This document shows, piece after piece, positions 1 to 5,153 of a stretch of DNA of 5,760 nt. The DNA is from Sphingomonas sp. (GTDB lineage Bacteria; Pseudomonadota; Alphaproteobacteria; Sphingomonadales; Sphingomonadaceae), in the NCBI GenBank assembly GCA_013812805.1, contig JACCSV010000195.1:1-5760 (forward strand), given 5' to 3'. Numbering within the stretch: the stretch's first letter is position 1; each line of letters starts with the position of its first letter. The notes under the pieces are model-generated. The model saw only the letters and a program-made list of their open reading frames with translations. It made no database searches and was not told the origin of the DNA. Position numbers and translations under genes: made by a program.

Positions 1-177
1 CCGAAGCGCCGCCCCATCGAGCATCGAGAAGACCTCGAAGGCATCGGAAAGCTGCATCGCCGGCGCGTTTGGATAGCGGTCGCAGGCGATGACCCGGCAT
101 CCGAGCCGCTTGGCGGCGATCGCGAACTCGCGGCCGAGTTCGCCCGACCCGAGCAGCATCAGGCTGGAAAAATACAT
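1..177 (-). CDS. purT: Formate-dependent phosphoribosylglycinamide formyltransferase (PurT), N-terminal part
   Basis: The gene is cut by the left edge; 59 N-terminal residues are visible. PurT is an ATP-grasp enzyme that makes formyl-GAR from GAR, formate and ATP in cytoplasmic purine synthesis. The start of the protein carries the pre-ATP-grasp nucleotide fold with LLGSGELGRE at residues 8-17, followed by VIACDRYPNAPAMQ and SMLDGAALR. These line up with remembered E. coli PurT (LLGSGELGKE, VIAVDRYADAPAM, NMLDGDALRR). The GELG loop belongs to the GAR-binding site of the family. E. coli PurT has about 15 more residues before this point. Reading upstream in frame from 177 gives no other start nearby, so ATG at 175-177 is the best choice, although its ribosome site is weak. 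ATG at residue 7 would cut the first beta strand. PurK was considered, but the motif details fit PurT. The gene is divergent from the cyclophilin gene, 47 bases away. Confidence 0.9.
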   Translation of the reverse strand, partial: MYFSSLMLLGSGELGREFAIAAKRLGCRVIACDRYPNAPAMQLSDAFEVFSMLDGAALR

Positions 178-224
178 CGCAGCGCGCCTATCGTGTCCGG
201 GCCAAAAGACAAGGAACCGGAAAA

Positions 225-1118
225 ATGCGCCCGATGCTGATCCTGCCGCTGCTTGCACTGACCGCCGCGGCGCCGGCGACAAAGCCGAAGACGCCCGCGG
301 ACGTCCTTGCAGCCGCGCCGGCCGCGGCGTGGAAAACGATTCCTGCCGAAGATTTGATGGTGATCGACCTGGCGGGCGGCACCCGCGTCGTCGTCCAGCT
401 TGCCCCGGCTTTCGCGCCCGTCCACGTCGCCAACATCCGCGCCTTCGCCCGCTCCGGCTGGTGGAACGGCGGCAAGGCCGCGATCTATCGAGTCCAGGAC
501 AATTACGTCGTGCAGTGGGGGCGCAACGAGACCGAGGACCCGATGCCGCCAGGAGTGGTGAAGCTGCCCCCCGCCGAATATCATCGCCGCCTGAAGGGGC
601 TGACGGTTCGGCCGCTGGGCTATCCCGACCAATATGCACCGCGCGCGGGCTTCGCGCTGGGCTGGCCGATTGCCTATGATCCTAAAGCCGGTACCGCCAA
701 CCTCACCCACTGCTACGCTTATGTCGGCGTCGCCCGGGACCTGTCGCCTGATACCGGGAACGGCAGCGAACTCTACGCGATCATCGGCCATGCGCCCCGA
801 GCGCTCGACCGGGTCATCGCCGTGGTCGGACGGATTGTCAGCGGGATGGAAACGATGAGCGCATTCCCCCGCGGCACCGAAGCGCTTGGTATCTACAAGG
901 ACCGGGCGCAGGACATCAAAATCGGATCGGTGCAGATGGCGAGCGACCTGCCGGCCGGCCAGCGCCCGTCATTTCAATATCTGGATACGCAAAGCGCCAG
1001 CTTCGCCGAATATGTCCGGGTCCGCGCCAGCCGCAAGGATGCGTTCTTCATTCGGTCCGCAGGAGGCGTCGATTTGTGCAGCGCCGGGGTGCCGACGAGG
1101 GCGACCCCCGCCGGCTAA
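225..1118 (+). CDS. Secreted cyclophilin-type peptidyl-prolyl cis-trans isomerase
   Basis: This 297-residue protein has a short signal peptide (about residues 1-18, hydrophobic MLILPLLALTAAAPA), so it should act in the periplasm on proline bonds of exported proteins. A cyclophilin domain spans about residues 43-235. It begins with a strand plus VVVQLAPAFAPVHVANI, which resembles the family pattern of ELFPDKAPKTVENF. The segment YRVQDNYVVQWG (88-99) aligns with the human CypA active site: Arg89 for R55, Tyr94 for F60 and Gln97 for Q63. GSELYAIIGHAPRALD (180-195) and VVGRIVSGMETM (200-211) match the later core. The CypA W121 and H126 positions do not appear to be kept, and there is a long insert (about 100-160) after the catalytic Gln. 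The start is well set by AAGGAA at 211-216, eight bases before ATG. The roughly 60-residue C-terminal tail has no motif I recognise. The gene converges with the next one, with 3 bases between stops. Confidence 0.85.
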   Translation: MRPMLILPLLALTAAAPATKPKTPADVLAAAPAAAWKTIPAEDLMVIDLAGGTRVVVQLAPAFAPVHVANIRAFARSGWWNGGKAAIYRVQDNYVVQWGRNETEDPMPPGVVKLPPAEYHRRLKGLTVRPLGYPDQYAPRAGFALGWPIAYDPKAGTANLTHCYAYVGVARDLSPDTGNGSELYAIIGHAPRALDRVIAVVGRIVSGMETMSAFPRGTEALGIYKDRAQDIKIGSVQMASDLPAGQRPSFQYLDTQSASFAEYVRVRASRKDAFFIRSAGGVDLCSAGVPTRATPAG

Positions 1119-1121
1119 CGG

Positions 1122-1376
1122 TCAGGCGGCCCAGGCGTGTTGCTGCCCGTTCTTGTGCTGGATCACCACCGGAGCCTTGTGCGAGCGCATGCTGGCCTCG
1201 GCGAGCGGCAGCGCGGTGGTGCAAAATGCGCATTCCGCCGACATCCGGCCGATAATCCAGTGGGTCCGCCCGCAACCGGGGCAGTGATTGACGTCATTCT
1301 CACGATAGACGACGTGATATCCCCGCCCCGCGGGATGGTAGGTCTGGCCTACTTCGCTTGAAAATTTTCCCGCCAT
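1122..1376 (-). CDS. Small four-cysteine zinc-ribbon-like protein of unknown function
   Basis: This 84-residue soluble protein has two knuckles, C32-P-G-C35 and C49-A-F-C52, spaced 13 residues apart. That is the pattern of a small zinc ribbon. I do not recognise a named family; I have the impression that similar short proteins are annotated as hypothetical in sphingomonads. There is no signal peptide or membrane segment. A tyrosine- and histidine-containing stretch (TYHPAGRGYHVVYREND, 12-28) precedes the first knuckle, and the C-terminus is basic with several histidines. The start is supported by AGGAAGG at 1382-1388, five bases before ATG at 1374-1376. It lies 118 bases downstream of the PilZ gene on the same strand, so the two could share a transcript. 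Zinc binding is inferred from cysteine spacing only. Confidence 0.75.
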   Translation of the reverse strand: MAGKFSSEVGQTYHPAGRGYHVVYRENDVNHCPGCGRTHWIIGRMSAECAFCTTALPLAEASMRSHKAPVVIQHKNGQQHAWAA

Positions 1377-1494
1377 TTGGACCTTCCTTTCGGCCCAGTT
1401 GAACGAGCGACGGCGGTCACGGTTGCATCCGCTGCGCGAGTTTCAAGGGCTGTGTCCTTAGTGCAGCACGACCAAGCGACTGATTCGAGCGGTG

Positions 1495-1815
1495 TTAAGA
1501 GGGCAGCCCGTCGATCTCGATCGGCTCGGTAAACTCCGCGCCCAGCTTGTCTCCGGCAGTCCACTTGACGACTGCGTTGGCCCGCTCCCGGCCTGGCAGG
1601 ATCAGCCACACCCGCGATCCGACTTCGAACCTGCCTTCGGACCGGGCCATGAAGCCGGTTTGGGAAATATTGAGGACTCGGGCTTCGGTACCATTGTCAC
1701 CAAGCTCACGCACGCGAGCGTCGATTTCGACCGGACGGCGGGATGCGCCGCGCCGGTCGCCGTCGTCTCCTGCTTCGGCAATCCGCGCCCTGATCATTGA
1801 AAATCCCATGTCCAT
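1495..1815 (-). CDS. Single-domain PilZ protein, predicted c-di-GMP receptor
   Basis: PilZ domains bind the second messenger cyclic di-GMP and pass the signal to motility, adhesion or polysaccharide export. This protein is almost only the domain: 106 residues from the chosen start. Both binding signatures are intact: RRGASR at 21-26 (RRxxxR) and NISQTG at 49-54 (D/NxSxxG), followed by beta-strand sequence with GSRVWLILPGR and AVVKWTAGDKLGAEF. Ligand binding is therefore likely. No output domain is present, so it should act through a partner that cannot be named from the sequence. The start is uncertain. ATG at 1813-1815 has GGAG at 1825-1828 nine bases upstream. ATG at 1807-1809 and at 1795-1797 are alternatives. 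The frame stays open up to a GTG at 1965, but the extra 50 residues have no domain character and overlap a promoter-like sequence. Confidence 0.88.
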   Translation of the reverse strand: MDMGFSMIRARIAEAGDDGDRRGASRRPVEIDARVRELGDNGTEARVLNISQTGFMARSEGRFEVGSRVWLILPGRERANAVVKWTAGDKLGAEFTEPIEIDGLPS

Positions 1816-2115
1816 CGAGCGATGCTCCGGTGTCGCCGCGAAGCGCACACCGGCCCGCCCGTCACTCGCCCGGGCGGCAGCGCGGTCGACTTCACCGCCG
1901 CTGCGTCCAGGCCGGAGCGTTATCGGCTCGCCTACGGGCAGGATCAAGGGGAACATGGACCTCACCCGATTGCCTCTACCGACGGCGTATTAAAGATTGG
2001 TTTTCCACGACTCTTTGGGTCCACTGTGGCTTTCCATCACTGGTGAGCGGCGTTCAGACTCTGTATGACTAGGAGCAGTCAAAAGGGGCATCTGTTTCTC
2101 GAGGGGCCGACGACC
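1816..2115. other. Divergent intergenic region between the PilZ and L,D-transpeptidase genes
   Basis: This 300-base gap holds the upstream signals of two divergent genes. The PilZ side has the candidate promoter at 1919-1947. The right half (about 1985-2050) is clearly less GC-rich than its surroundings, as expected of a promoter region, but I could not find a convincing -35/-10 pair for the transpeptidase. Open frames across it on both strands look like chance frames in GC-rich DNA: they have no ribosome sites and no recognisable protein motifs. No tRNA, riboswitch or large inverted repeat was seen. Confidence 0.5.
1919..1947 (-). promoter_or_regulatory. Candidate sigma-70-type promoter for the PilZ gene
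   Basis: On the minus strand TTGATC (1942-1947) is followed by exactly 17 bases and then GATAAC (1919-1924). Each box matches four of six consensus bases. Transcription would begin near 1912 and give an untranslated leader of about 95 bases before the chosen PilZ start. This is a by-eye match in GC-rich DNA, and the only reasonably spaced pair found in this gap. Confidence 0.3.
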
Positions 2116-2118
2116 GTG
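2101..2118 (+). promoter_or_regulatory. Ribosome binding site fixing a GTG start
   Basis: GAGGGG at 2101-2106 is nine bases ahead of GTG at 2116-2118. It decides the start of the YcbB-like transpeptidase in favour of GTG over the upstream in-frame ATG at 2065, which has no comparable purine-rich site. Confidence 0.65.
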
Positions 2119-3363
2119 ACTTTGCGACATCACCTCAAATTTGCAGCGCTGGCTTGCGCCGTCGCAACGCTACCATTCATCGCCGAGGCGCAGCAGACCG
2201 CGCCCGCGGCCGTTCCGGCGCAACAGCCTGTGCTCGCCGCTCCGGAGCCGGCGCCGCTCCCGCCGCCGCCGTGGGATCCGCGCGACGCGCAGGAGTTGCT
2301 CGCGTTCATCGAGGGGGTGGGCCGCGAGGGTCTCGATCCCGGAGATTATGATCCCGCCGGGCTCTCCGCTGCTTTAAGGAGCGGCAATACGGCCCTGCTT
2401 AACAACGCGGCAAGCGACCGGTTCACCAAGCTGGCCTCCGACTTGGCGCTTGGCCACGTGCGCGGCAAGGACCGCGTCGACTGGCACATCAAGGACCCGG
2501 ACCTCGGTGCCGGGCGGCTCGACCAGCTGCTTCGCTTCGCCGTCGGCCAGCACCAGGTGGCCCGGGCGTTGCAGAACCTCCTGCCGGTTCACCCGCAATA
2601 TACGATGCTCAAGAAAGCCCTGGAAGTCACGCCGCCGAGCGAAGTCAGCAAACTCAATCGGATCAGGCTCAACCTCGATCGCTGGCGCTGGCTGCCGCGC
2701 GACCTTGGCGACCGCTACATCATCGTCAACGTTCCCGCTTACACCGCCGCGCTGGTCGAGAACGGCAACACGCTTTCCCGCCATTATGCCGTTGCCGGGG
2801 CGATCAAGACGCCGACGCCGCAGCTTAGCGTCACCGCCACCGGCGTGATCCTCAATCCTTGGTGGGAGATCCCCAAGAGTATCGAACCCGAAGTGCGCGG
2901 CAAGCGAGGTTATGTCGCGCTCAAGGGCAAGGATGGCCGGGTCCAGCGCTGGCGCCAGCCGCCGGGGCCGAGCAATGCGCTCGGCCAGGTCAAGTTCGTA
3001 ATGCCCAACCCGAAGGCGATCTTCCTCCACGACACCAATGCCCGAAGCAAGTTCAACAGCCGGGTCCGCGCCTTCAGCCACGGCTGCATCCGCACCAAGG
3101 ACATCATGGAACTGTCGACGATCCTGCTGACCCAGGGCGATACCGAGTGGACCCGGGAGAAGATCCAGGCGGCCGTCGCCAGCGGCAAGTCGGTTCAGGC
3201 GAACTTCGCCAAGCCGCTGCCGGTCTACATTATCTATATGTCCTCGGCAGCGACCGTCGACGGCAGGATCGTCGACTATGCGGACGTTTACCGGCGCGAC
3301 GGCAAAGCGGTCGCGGCGCTGCTGGATACGACCGCAACCGCGACCAAGACGGCGTCACGCTAG
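2116..3363 (+). CDS. YcbB-like L,D-transpeptidase (YkuD domain), apparently lacking the peptidoglycan-binding domain
   Basis: L,D-transpeptidases form 3-3 cross-links in peptidoglycan or attach proteins to it, using a catalytic cysteine in the periplasm. With the GTG start the protein has 415 residues. A signal peptide (1-25, ending FIAEA) is followed by a Pro/Ala/Gln linker (26-52). A YcbB-type scaffold segment comes next (AQELLAFIEG, REGLDPGDY, FTKLASDLALGHV), then HPQYTMLKKAL and LNLDRWRWLPRDLG, the motif that leads into the catalytic domain. The YkuD domain (about 201-375) carries IFLHDT with His305 and SHGCIR with Cys324 and Arg326. The peptidoglycan-binding repeat normally found between the HPQY and RWRWLP motifs is absent, which explains the shortness compared with E. 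coli YcbB (about 615). GTG at 2116 is preferred because GAGGGG (2101-2106) lies nine bases upstream and the signal peptide then starts cleanly. ATG at 2065 has no ribosome site and would add 17 polar residues. Confidence 0.9.
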   Translation: MTLRHHLKFAALACAVATLPFIAEAQQTAPAAVPAQQPVLAAPEPAPLPPPPWDPRDAQELLAFIEGVGREGLDPGDYDPAGLSAALRSGNTALLNNAASDRFTKLASDLALGHVRGKDRVDWHIKDPDLGAGRLDQLLRFAVGQHQVARALQNLLPVHPQYTMLKKALEVTPPSEVSKLNRIRLNLDRWRWLPRDLGDRYIIVNVPAYTAALVENGNTLSRHYAVAGAIKTPTPQLSVTATGVILNPWWEIPKSIEPEVRGKRGYVALKGKDGRVQRWRQPPGPSNALGQVKFVMPNPKAIFLHDTNARSKFNSRVRAFSHGCIRTKDIMELSTILLTQGDTEWTREKIQAAVASGKSVQANFAKPLPVYIIYMSSAATVDGRIVDYADVYRRDGKAVAALLDTTATATKTASR

Positions 3364-3377
3364 CTTCTGAGTGAGGC

Positions 3378-3396
3378 TTGCCGCTTTCGGCGGCGA
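3378..3396. terminator. Hairpin between the two convergent L,D-transpeptidase genes
   Basis: TTGCCGC (3378-3384) and GCGGCGA (3390-3396) pair as a seven-base stem with one T-G wobble around the loop TTTCG. The hairpin lies 14 bases after the plus-strand stop and just past the minus-strand stop, where terminators of both genes would be expected. No run of T follows on either strand, so intrinsic termination is only possible, not shown. Confidence 0.35.
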
Positions 3397-3398
3397 TT

Positions 3399-3414
3399 GC
3401 TCGCCTAGGCGAGC
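3399..3414. repeat. Perfect 16-base palindrome over the stop codon of the YkuD_2 gene
   Basis: GCTCGCCTAGGCGAGC is its own reverse complement and includes the TAG stop of the minus-strand transpeptidase (3405-3407). As RNA it would fold into a six-base stem with a CTAG loop on either strand. It competes with another hairpin formed by GGCGA (3392-3396) and TCGCC (3401-3405). It may help to separate the two convergent transcripts. Confidence 0.5.
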
Positions 3415-4094
3415 TTGTCCGCGTAAATCATCCGGCCGCCGGCAAGCTTGTCCATCACTGGGCGCTGGTCGGCGCGCGAGAACGCAAAGCAGCCCTGGCT
3501 GCGGCCGAGCTTGCCGTTGCTCGCGAGCACGTCGGGCTCGGCATACCAGGCGTTGTGAATGACGATGGCGCGCGGCTCGGCATTGTTGTTCGACCAGTCG
3601 CGGCCGTGGGTCTTCATCGAAAGCCCGTACTTGCCGTGATAATAATCGCCGGTCGTGTAGGTGCCGTTCGACGTGGCGTAGGAGCCAAAATCGTTGGAGA
3701 AACGCTCGAGGTAGCCGTCGTGCCGGGGATCGGAACCCGATCCGTGGGCGACGCGAAAGCTTTCGACCTGGCCGTTGCGCAGGTCGACAACGTGGAAGCG
3801 GCGCTCGCTCGAGGGCTTGGAAAAGTCGGCAATGCCGATGAAGTCGCGAGCGGCGATTCGGTGGGCGTTGAGGGCCGCCTTGGCGCGCGCGAAAAGCTGC
3901 GGATCGATGCCGCCGGGGGCCTGCGGAACCGCATAAACCACCGGCGCAGGGCGCGGCGCGAGCGGATCAACCGGGTTCAGCGGCCGGCTGTACACCGGCA
4001 GTGGCAGGCCCATCGTGGCCGCCGCCGAAGAAGCGATCGCCGCACCGGCGCCGACAGCACCCAGGCGCAGCATTTCCCGACGATTCAATGACAT
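3405..4094 (-). CDS. YkuD_2-family murein L,D-transpeptidase with Tat-like signal
   Basis: This 229-residue protein resembles the murein L,D-transpeptidase catalytic domain family (YkuD_2), a group distinct from classical YkuD enzymes. The N-terminus NRREMLRL followed by GAVGAGAAIASSAAA has a twin-arginine pair (Arg5-Arg6) and a weakly hydrophobic core, so Tat export is plausible; cleavage is likely near residue 26. Family features follow in order: VVDLRNGQVESFRVAHGSGSD (start of the beta fold), GTYTTGDYYHGKYGLSMKTHG, NAEPRAIVIHNAWY with His180, and GRSQGCFAFS with Ser199 and catalytic Cys202. The protein is therefore probably active in the periplasm on peptidoglycan, but its exact reaction is not known to me. 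ATG at 4092-4094 is chosen because AAGGGG (4100-4105) precedes it by five bases and the Tat motif then sits at the very start. ATG at 4110-4112 adds six residues and has no spacing for a ribosome site. Confidence 0.88.
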   Translation of the reverse strand: MSLNRREMLRLGAVGAGAAIASSAAATMGLPLPVYSRPLNPVDPLAPRPAPVVYAVPQAPGGIDPQLFARAKAALNAHRIAARDFIGIADFSKPSSERRFHVVDLRNGQVESFRVAHGSGSDPRHDGYLERFSNDFGSYATSNGTYTTGDYYHGKYGLSMKTHGRDWSNNNAEPRAIVIHNAWYAEPDVLASNGKLGRSQGCFAFSRADQRPVMDKLAGGRMIYADKLA

Positions 4095-4376
4095 CTTTTC
4101 CCCTTCGCTCATCCTTGGCTTCTAACAGAGCGAAGGTTAATCGCCGCTAACTATTTCATATTGTTGCCCCATTTGCCGCACACGCGGCTCGTTTCGTCGC
4201 AATTTCCGGGCCCATCGAGTTCGAACCTGCGCTTGAACTGTGCCAGGACCCCTGTTAGAGGGCGCGACCGTCGTGGCCACGCTGCGGCGAACGATATTGT
4301 ATGCTCCGACTGCCGGTCTCCCAAAGGGTGAGATCATGGTTCCGGAGCTTAATCATTCGGAGTTGACGGGCCTTTT
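4095..4376. other. Divergent intergenic region between the YkuD_2 and rpsU genes
   Basis: This 282-base gap must hold promoters for both flanking genes. The part near 4138-4175 is AT-richer than its surroundings. On the plus strand TATGCT at 4300-4305 is a possible -10 box for rpsU, but no good -35 box lies 16-18 bases before it. TTGAAC at 4233-4238 resembles a -35 box without a good partner. CGTGGCCACG at 4272-4281 is a perfect 10-base palindrome. The last 60 bases hold a hairpin and a short upstream frame, listed separately. A minus-strand frame at 4137-4337 has no ribosome site or recognisable motif and is not called. Confidence 0.45.
4315..4335 (+). promoter_or_regulatory. Possible hairpin in the rpsU leader
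   Basis: GGTCTC (4315-4320) can pair with GAGATC (4330-4335) with one G-T wobble. The inner CC (4321-4322) can pair with GG (4326-4327), leaving loop AAA and a two-base bulge. The hairpin ends directly before the upstream ATG at 4336 and contains the AAGGG that would serve that ATG, so folding would hide it. The fold was found by eye and no energy was calculated. Confidence 0.3.
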
Positions 4377-4467
4377 ATGCAGATCATCGTTCGCGACAAC
4401 AACGTCGACCAAGCGCTGCGCGCGCTCAAGAAGAAGCTGCAGCGCGAGGGCGTTTACCGTGAGATGA
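4336..4467 (+). other. Possible upstream ORF overlapping the start of rpsU, out of frame
   Basis: ATG at 4336-4338 has AAGGG (4324-4328) seven bases upstream, a better ribosome site than that of rpsU itself. The frame encodes 43 residues, ends at 4467 and overlaps the first 91 bases of rpsU in another frame. The peptide (MVPELNHSELTGLLCRSS at its start) has no recognisable motif, and its second half is simply rpsU read in another frame. It could be chance, or a leader peptide affecting rpsU translation. Confidence 0.2.
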
Positions 4468-4583
4468 AGCTGCGTCGGCATTACGAGAAGCCGTCCGAGA
4501 AGCGGGCCCGGGAGCGGGCGGCCGCGATCCGGCGCGCCCGTAAGCTGGAGCGCAAGCGCGCCGAACGCGAAGGCGTGCGTTAA
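4377..4583 (+). CDS. rpsU: 30S ribosomal protein bS21
   Basis: The 68-residue protein is small and very basic and fits bS21 along its whole length: MQIIVRDNNVDQALRALKKK at the start, then QREGVYREMKLRRHYEKPSEK, then an Arg/Lys/Ala-rich helix (RAAAIRRARKLERKRAERE). bS21 sits on the platform of the small ribosomal subunit near the anti-Shine-Dalgarno end of 16S rRNA and helps initiation. The length is normal for Alphaproteobacteria. The start is fixed by the family sequence, not by its ribosome site: only GACGGG (4365-4370) lies at useful spacing, while GGAG at 4359-4362 is 14 bases away. The FKBP gene follows after 33 bases on the same strand and is probably co-transcribed. Confidence 0.97.
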   Translation: MQIIVRDNNVDQALRALKKKLQREGVYREMKLRRHYEKPSEKRARERAAAIRRARKLERKRAEREGVR

Positions 4584-4616
4584 TTTCCTACCTCCCGAGC
4601 CGGCGGAGCTGAACCA

Positions 4617-5153
4617 ATGTCCGTAAGCACGCTCGCTCATCCCGCCGGTCAGCGCAAATCGTCGGCCAAGTTCTGGCTCGGCATGCTGTTCGTCATTGCC
4701 GCAGGGATCGGTCTCGCCTGGCTGGGCGCCGGATCGCTTCGCGGCAAGACCACCGCCAGCGGCCTGCAGTTCCGCACCATCCAAGCCGGCACGGGGCCGC
4801 TCATCAAGGAAATGGATGGCGCGATGATCGAATATGAAGGTCGGCTATCAGACGGCACTGTCTTCGATGCGAGCGCAGAGCGCGGGCCGCAGCCGATCAT
4901 TCCAGCACAAATGATACCGGGCTTCCGGGAAGCCCTGACGATGATGCAGCCGGGCGGGAGCTATCGCGTCTTTATTCCGTCGAAGCTCGCTTATGGAGCG
5001 GAGCCGCCGGCCGGAGCGCCAATCCCGCCGAACGCGGATCTCGAGTTCGACGTTAAAATTGGCCAGGTGGTTCCGAACGCCGGGCTGATGGTGCAGCAGC
5101 AAATGCAGCAGCAGCAGCAGCAGCAGACGCCACCCTCGTCACCGCCCAGATAA
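4617..5153 (+). CDS. Membrane-anchored FKBP-type peptidyl-prolyl isomerase with polyglutamine tail
   Basis: The 178-residue protein has a short cytoplasmic start, one membrane helix (about 18-40, FWLGMLFVIAAGIGLAWLGAG) and an FKBP domain (about 48-152) that should face the periplasm. Against FKBP12 the visible pocket residues are Tyr73 (Y26), Phe83-Asp84 (F36-D37), Met99-Ile100 (V55-I56), Phe103 (W59), Tyr126 in AYG (Y82), Ile136 and Phe144 (F99). Proline isomerase activity is therefore likely. The tail after residue 158 is Gln-rich (160-162, 164-170) and ends TPPSSPPR. GGAG at 4605-4608 lies eight bases before ATG. A weak CTCC (4592-4595) to GGAG hairpin could mask that site. Basic residues before the helix suggest N-in topology. 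The FKBP may help fold exported proteins; its substrates are unknown. Confidence 0.93.
   Translation: MSVSTLAHPAGQRKSSAKFWLGMLFVIAAGIGLAWLGAGSLRGKTTASGLQFRTIQAGTGPLIKEMDGAMIEYEGRLSDGTVFDASAERGPQPIIPAQMIPGFREALTMMQPGGSYRVFIPSKLAYGAEPPAGAPIPPNADLEFDVKIGQVVPNAGLMVQQQMQQQQQQQTPPSSPPR
5106..5126 (+). repeat. (CAG)7 trinucleotide repeat inside the FKBP gene
   Basis: Seven uninterrupted CAG codons encode Gln164-170. Just before them lie CAG CAG CAA ATG (5094-5105), so the tail reads as two glutamine runs split by one methionine. Uninterrupted repeats of this kind can gain or lose units by slippage, here without breaking the frame. Confidence 0.9.

Noticed and set aside
89..679. Plus-strand frame overlapping purT and the cyclophilin gene
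   Set aside because: The product is an Arg/Pro-rich out-of-frame reading across two recognised genes.
2065..2115. ATG at 2065 as start of the YcbB-like transpeptidase
   Set aside because: It lacks a ribosome site and would put 17 polar residues before the signal peptide; GTG at 2116 has GAGGGG at good spacing.
2374..3081. Long minus-strand open frame inside the YcbB-like transpeptidase
   Set aside because: It is antisense to a gene with clear family motifs and shows no domain character; long antisense frames are common in GC-rich coding DNA.
3378..4091. Long plus-strand open frame opposite the YkuD_2 gene
   Set aside because: The minus strand has the Tat-like signal, His180 and the S-x-G-C motif; the plus-strand product is an Ala/Val/Arg-rich shadow with no motif.
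4219..4226. GTTCGAAC, like the T loop of a tRNA, between the YkuD_2 gene and rpsU
   Set aside because: The flanking bases do not pair into a five-base T stem on either strand, and no acceptor, D or anticodon arm could be found at the proper distance.
4137..4337. 66-codon minus-strand frame in the gap before rpsU
   Set aside because: No ribosome site precedes it, the product has no recognisable motif, and it spans the region where both flanking promoters should lie.
5094..5126. CAG repeats as a possible CRISPR or tandem regulatory array
   Set aside because: The repeats are three bases long with no spacers, lie within an open frame and encode glutamine.
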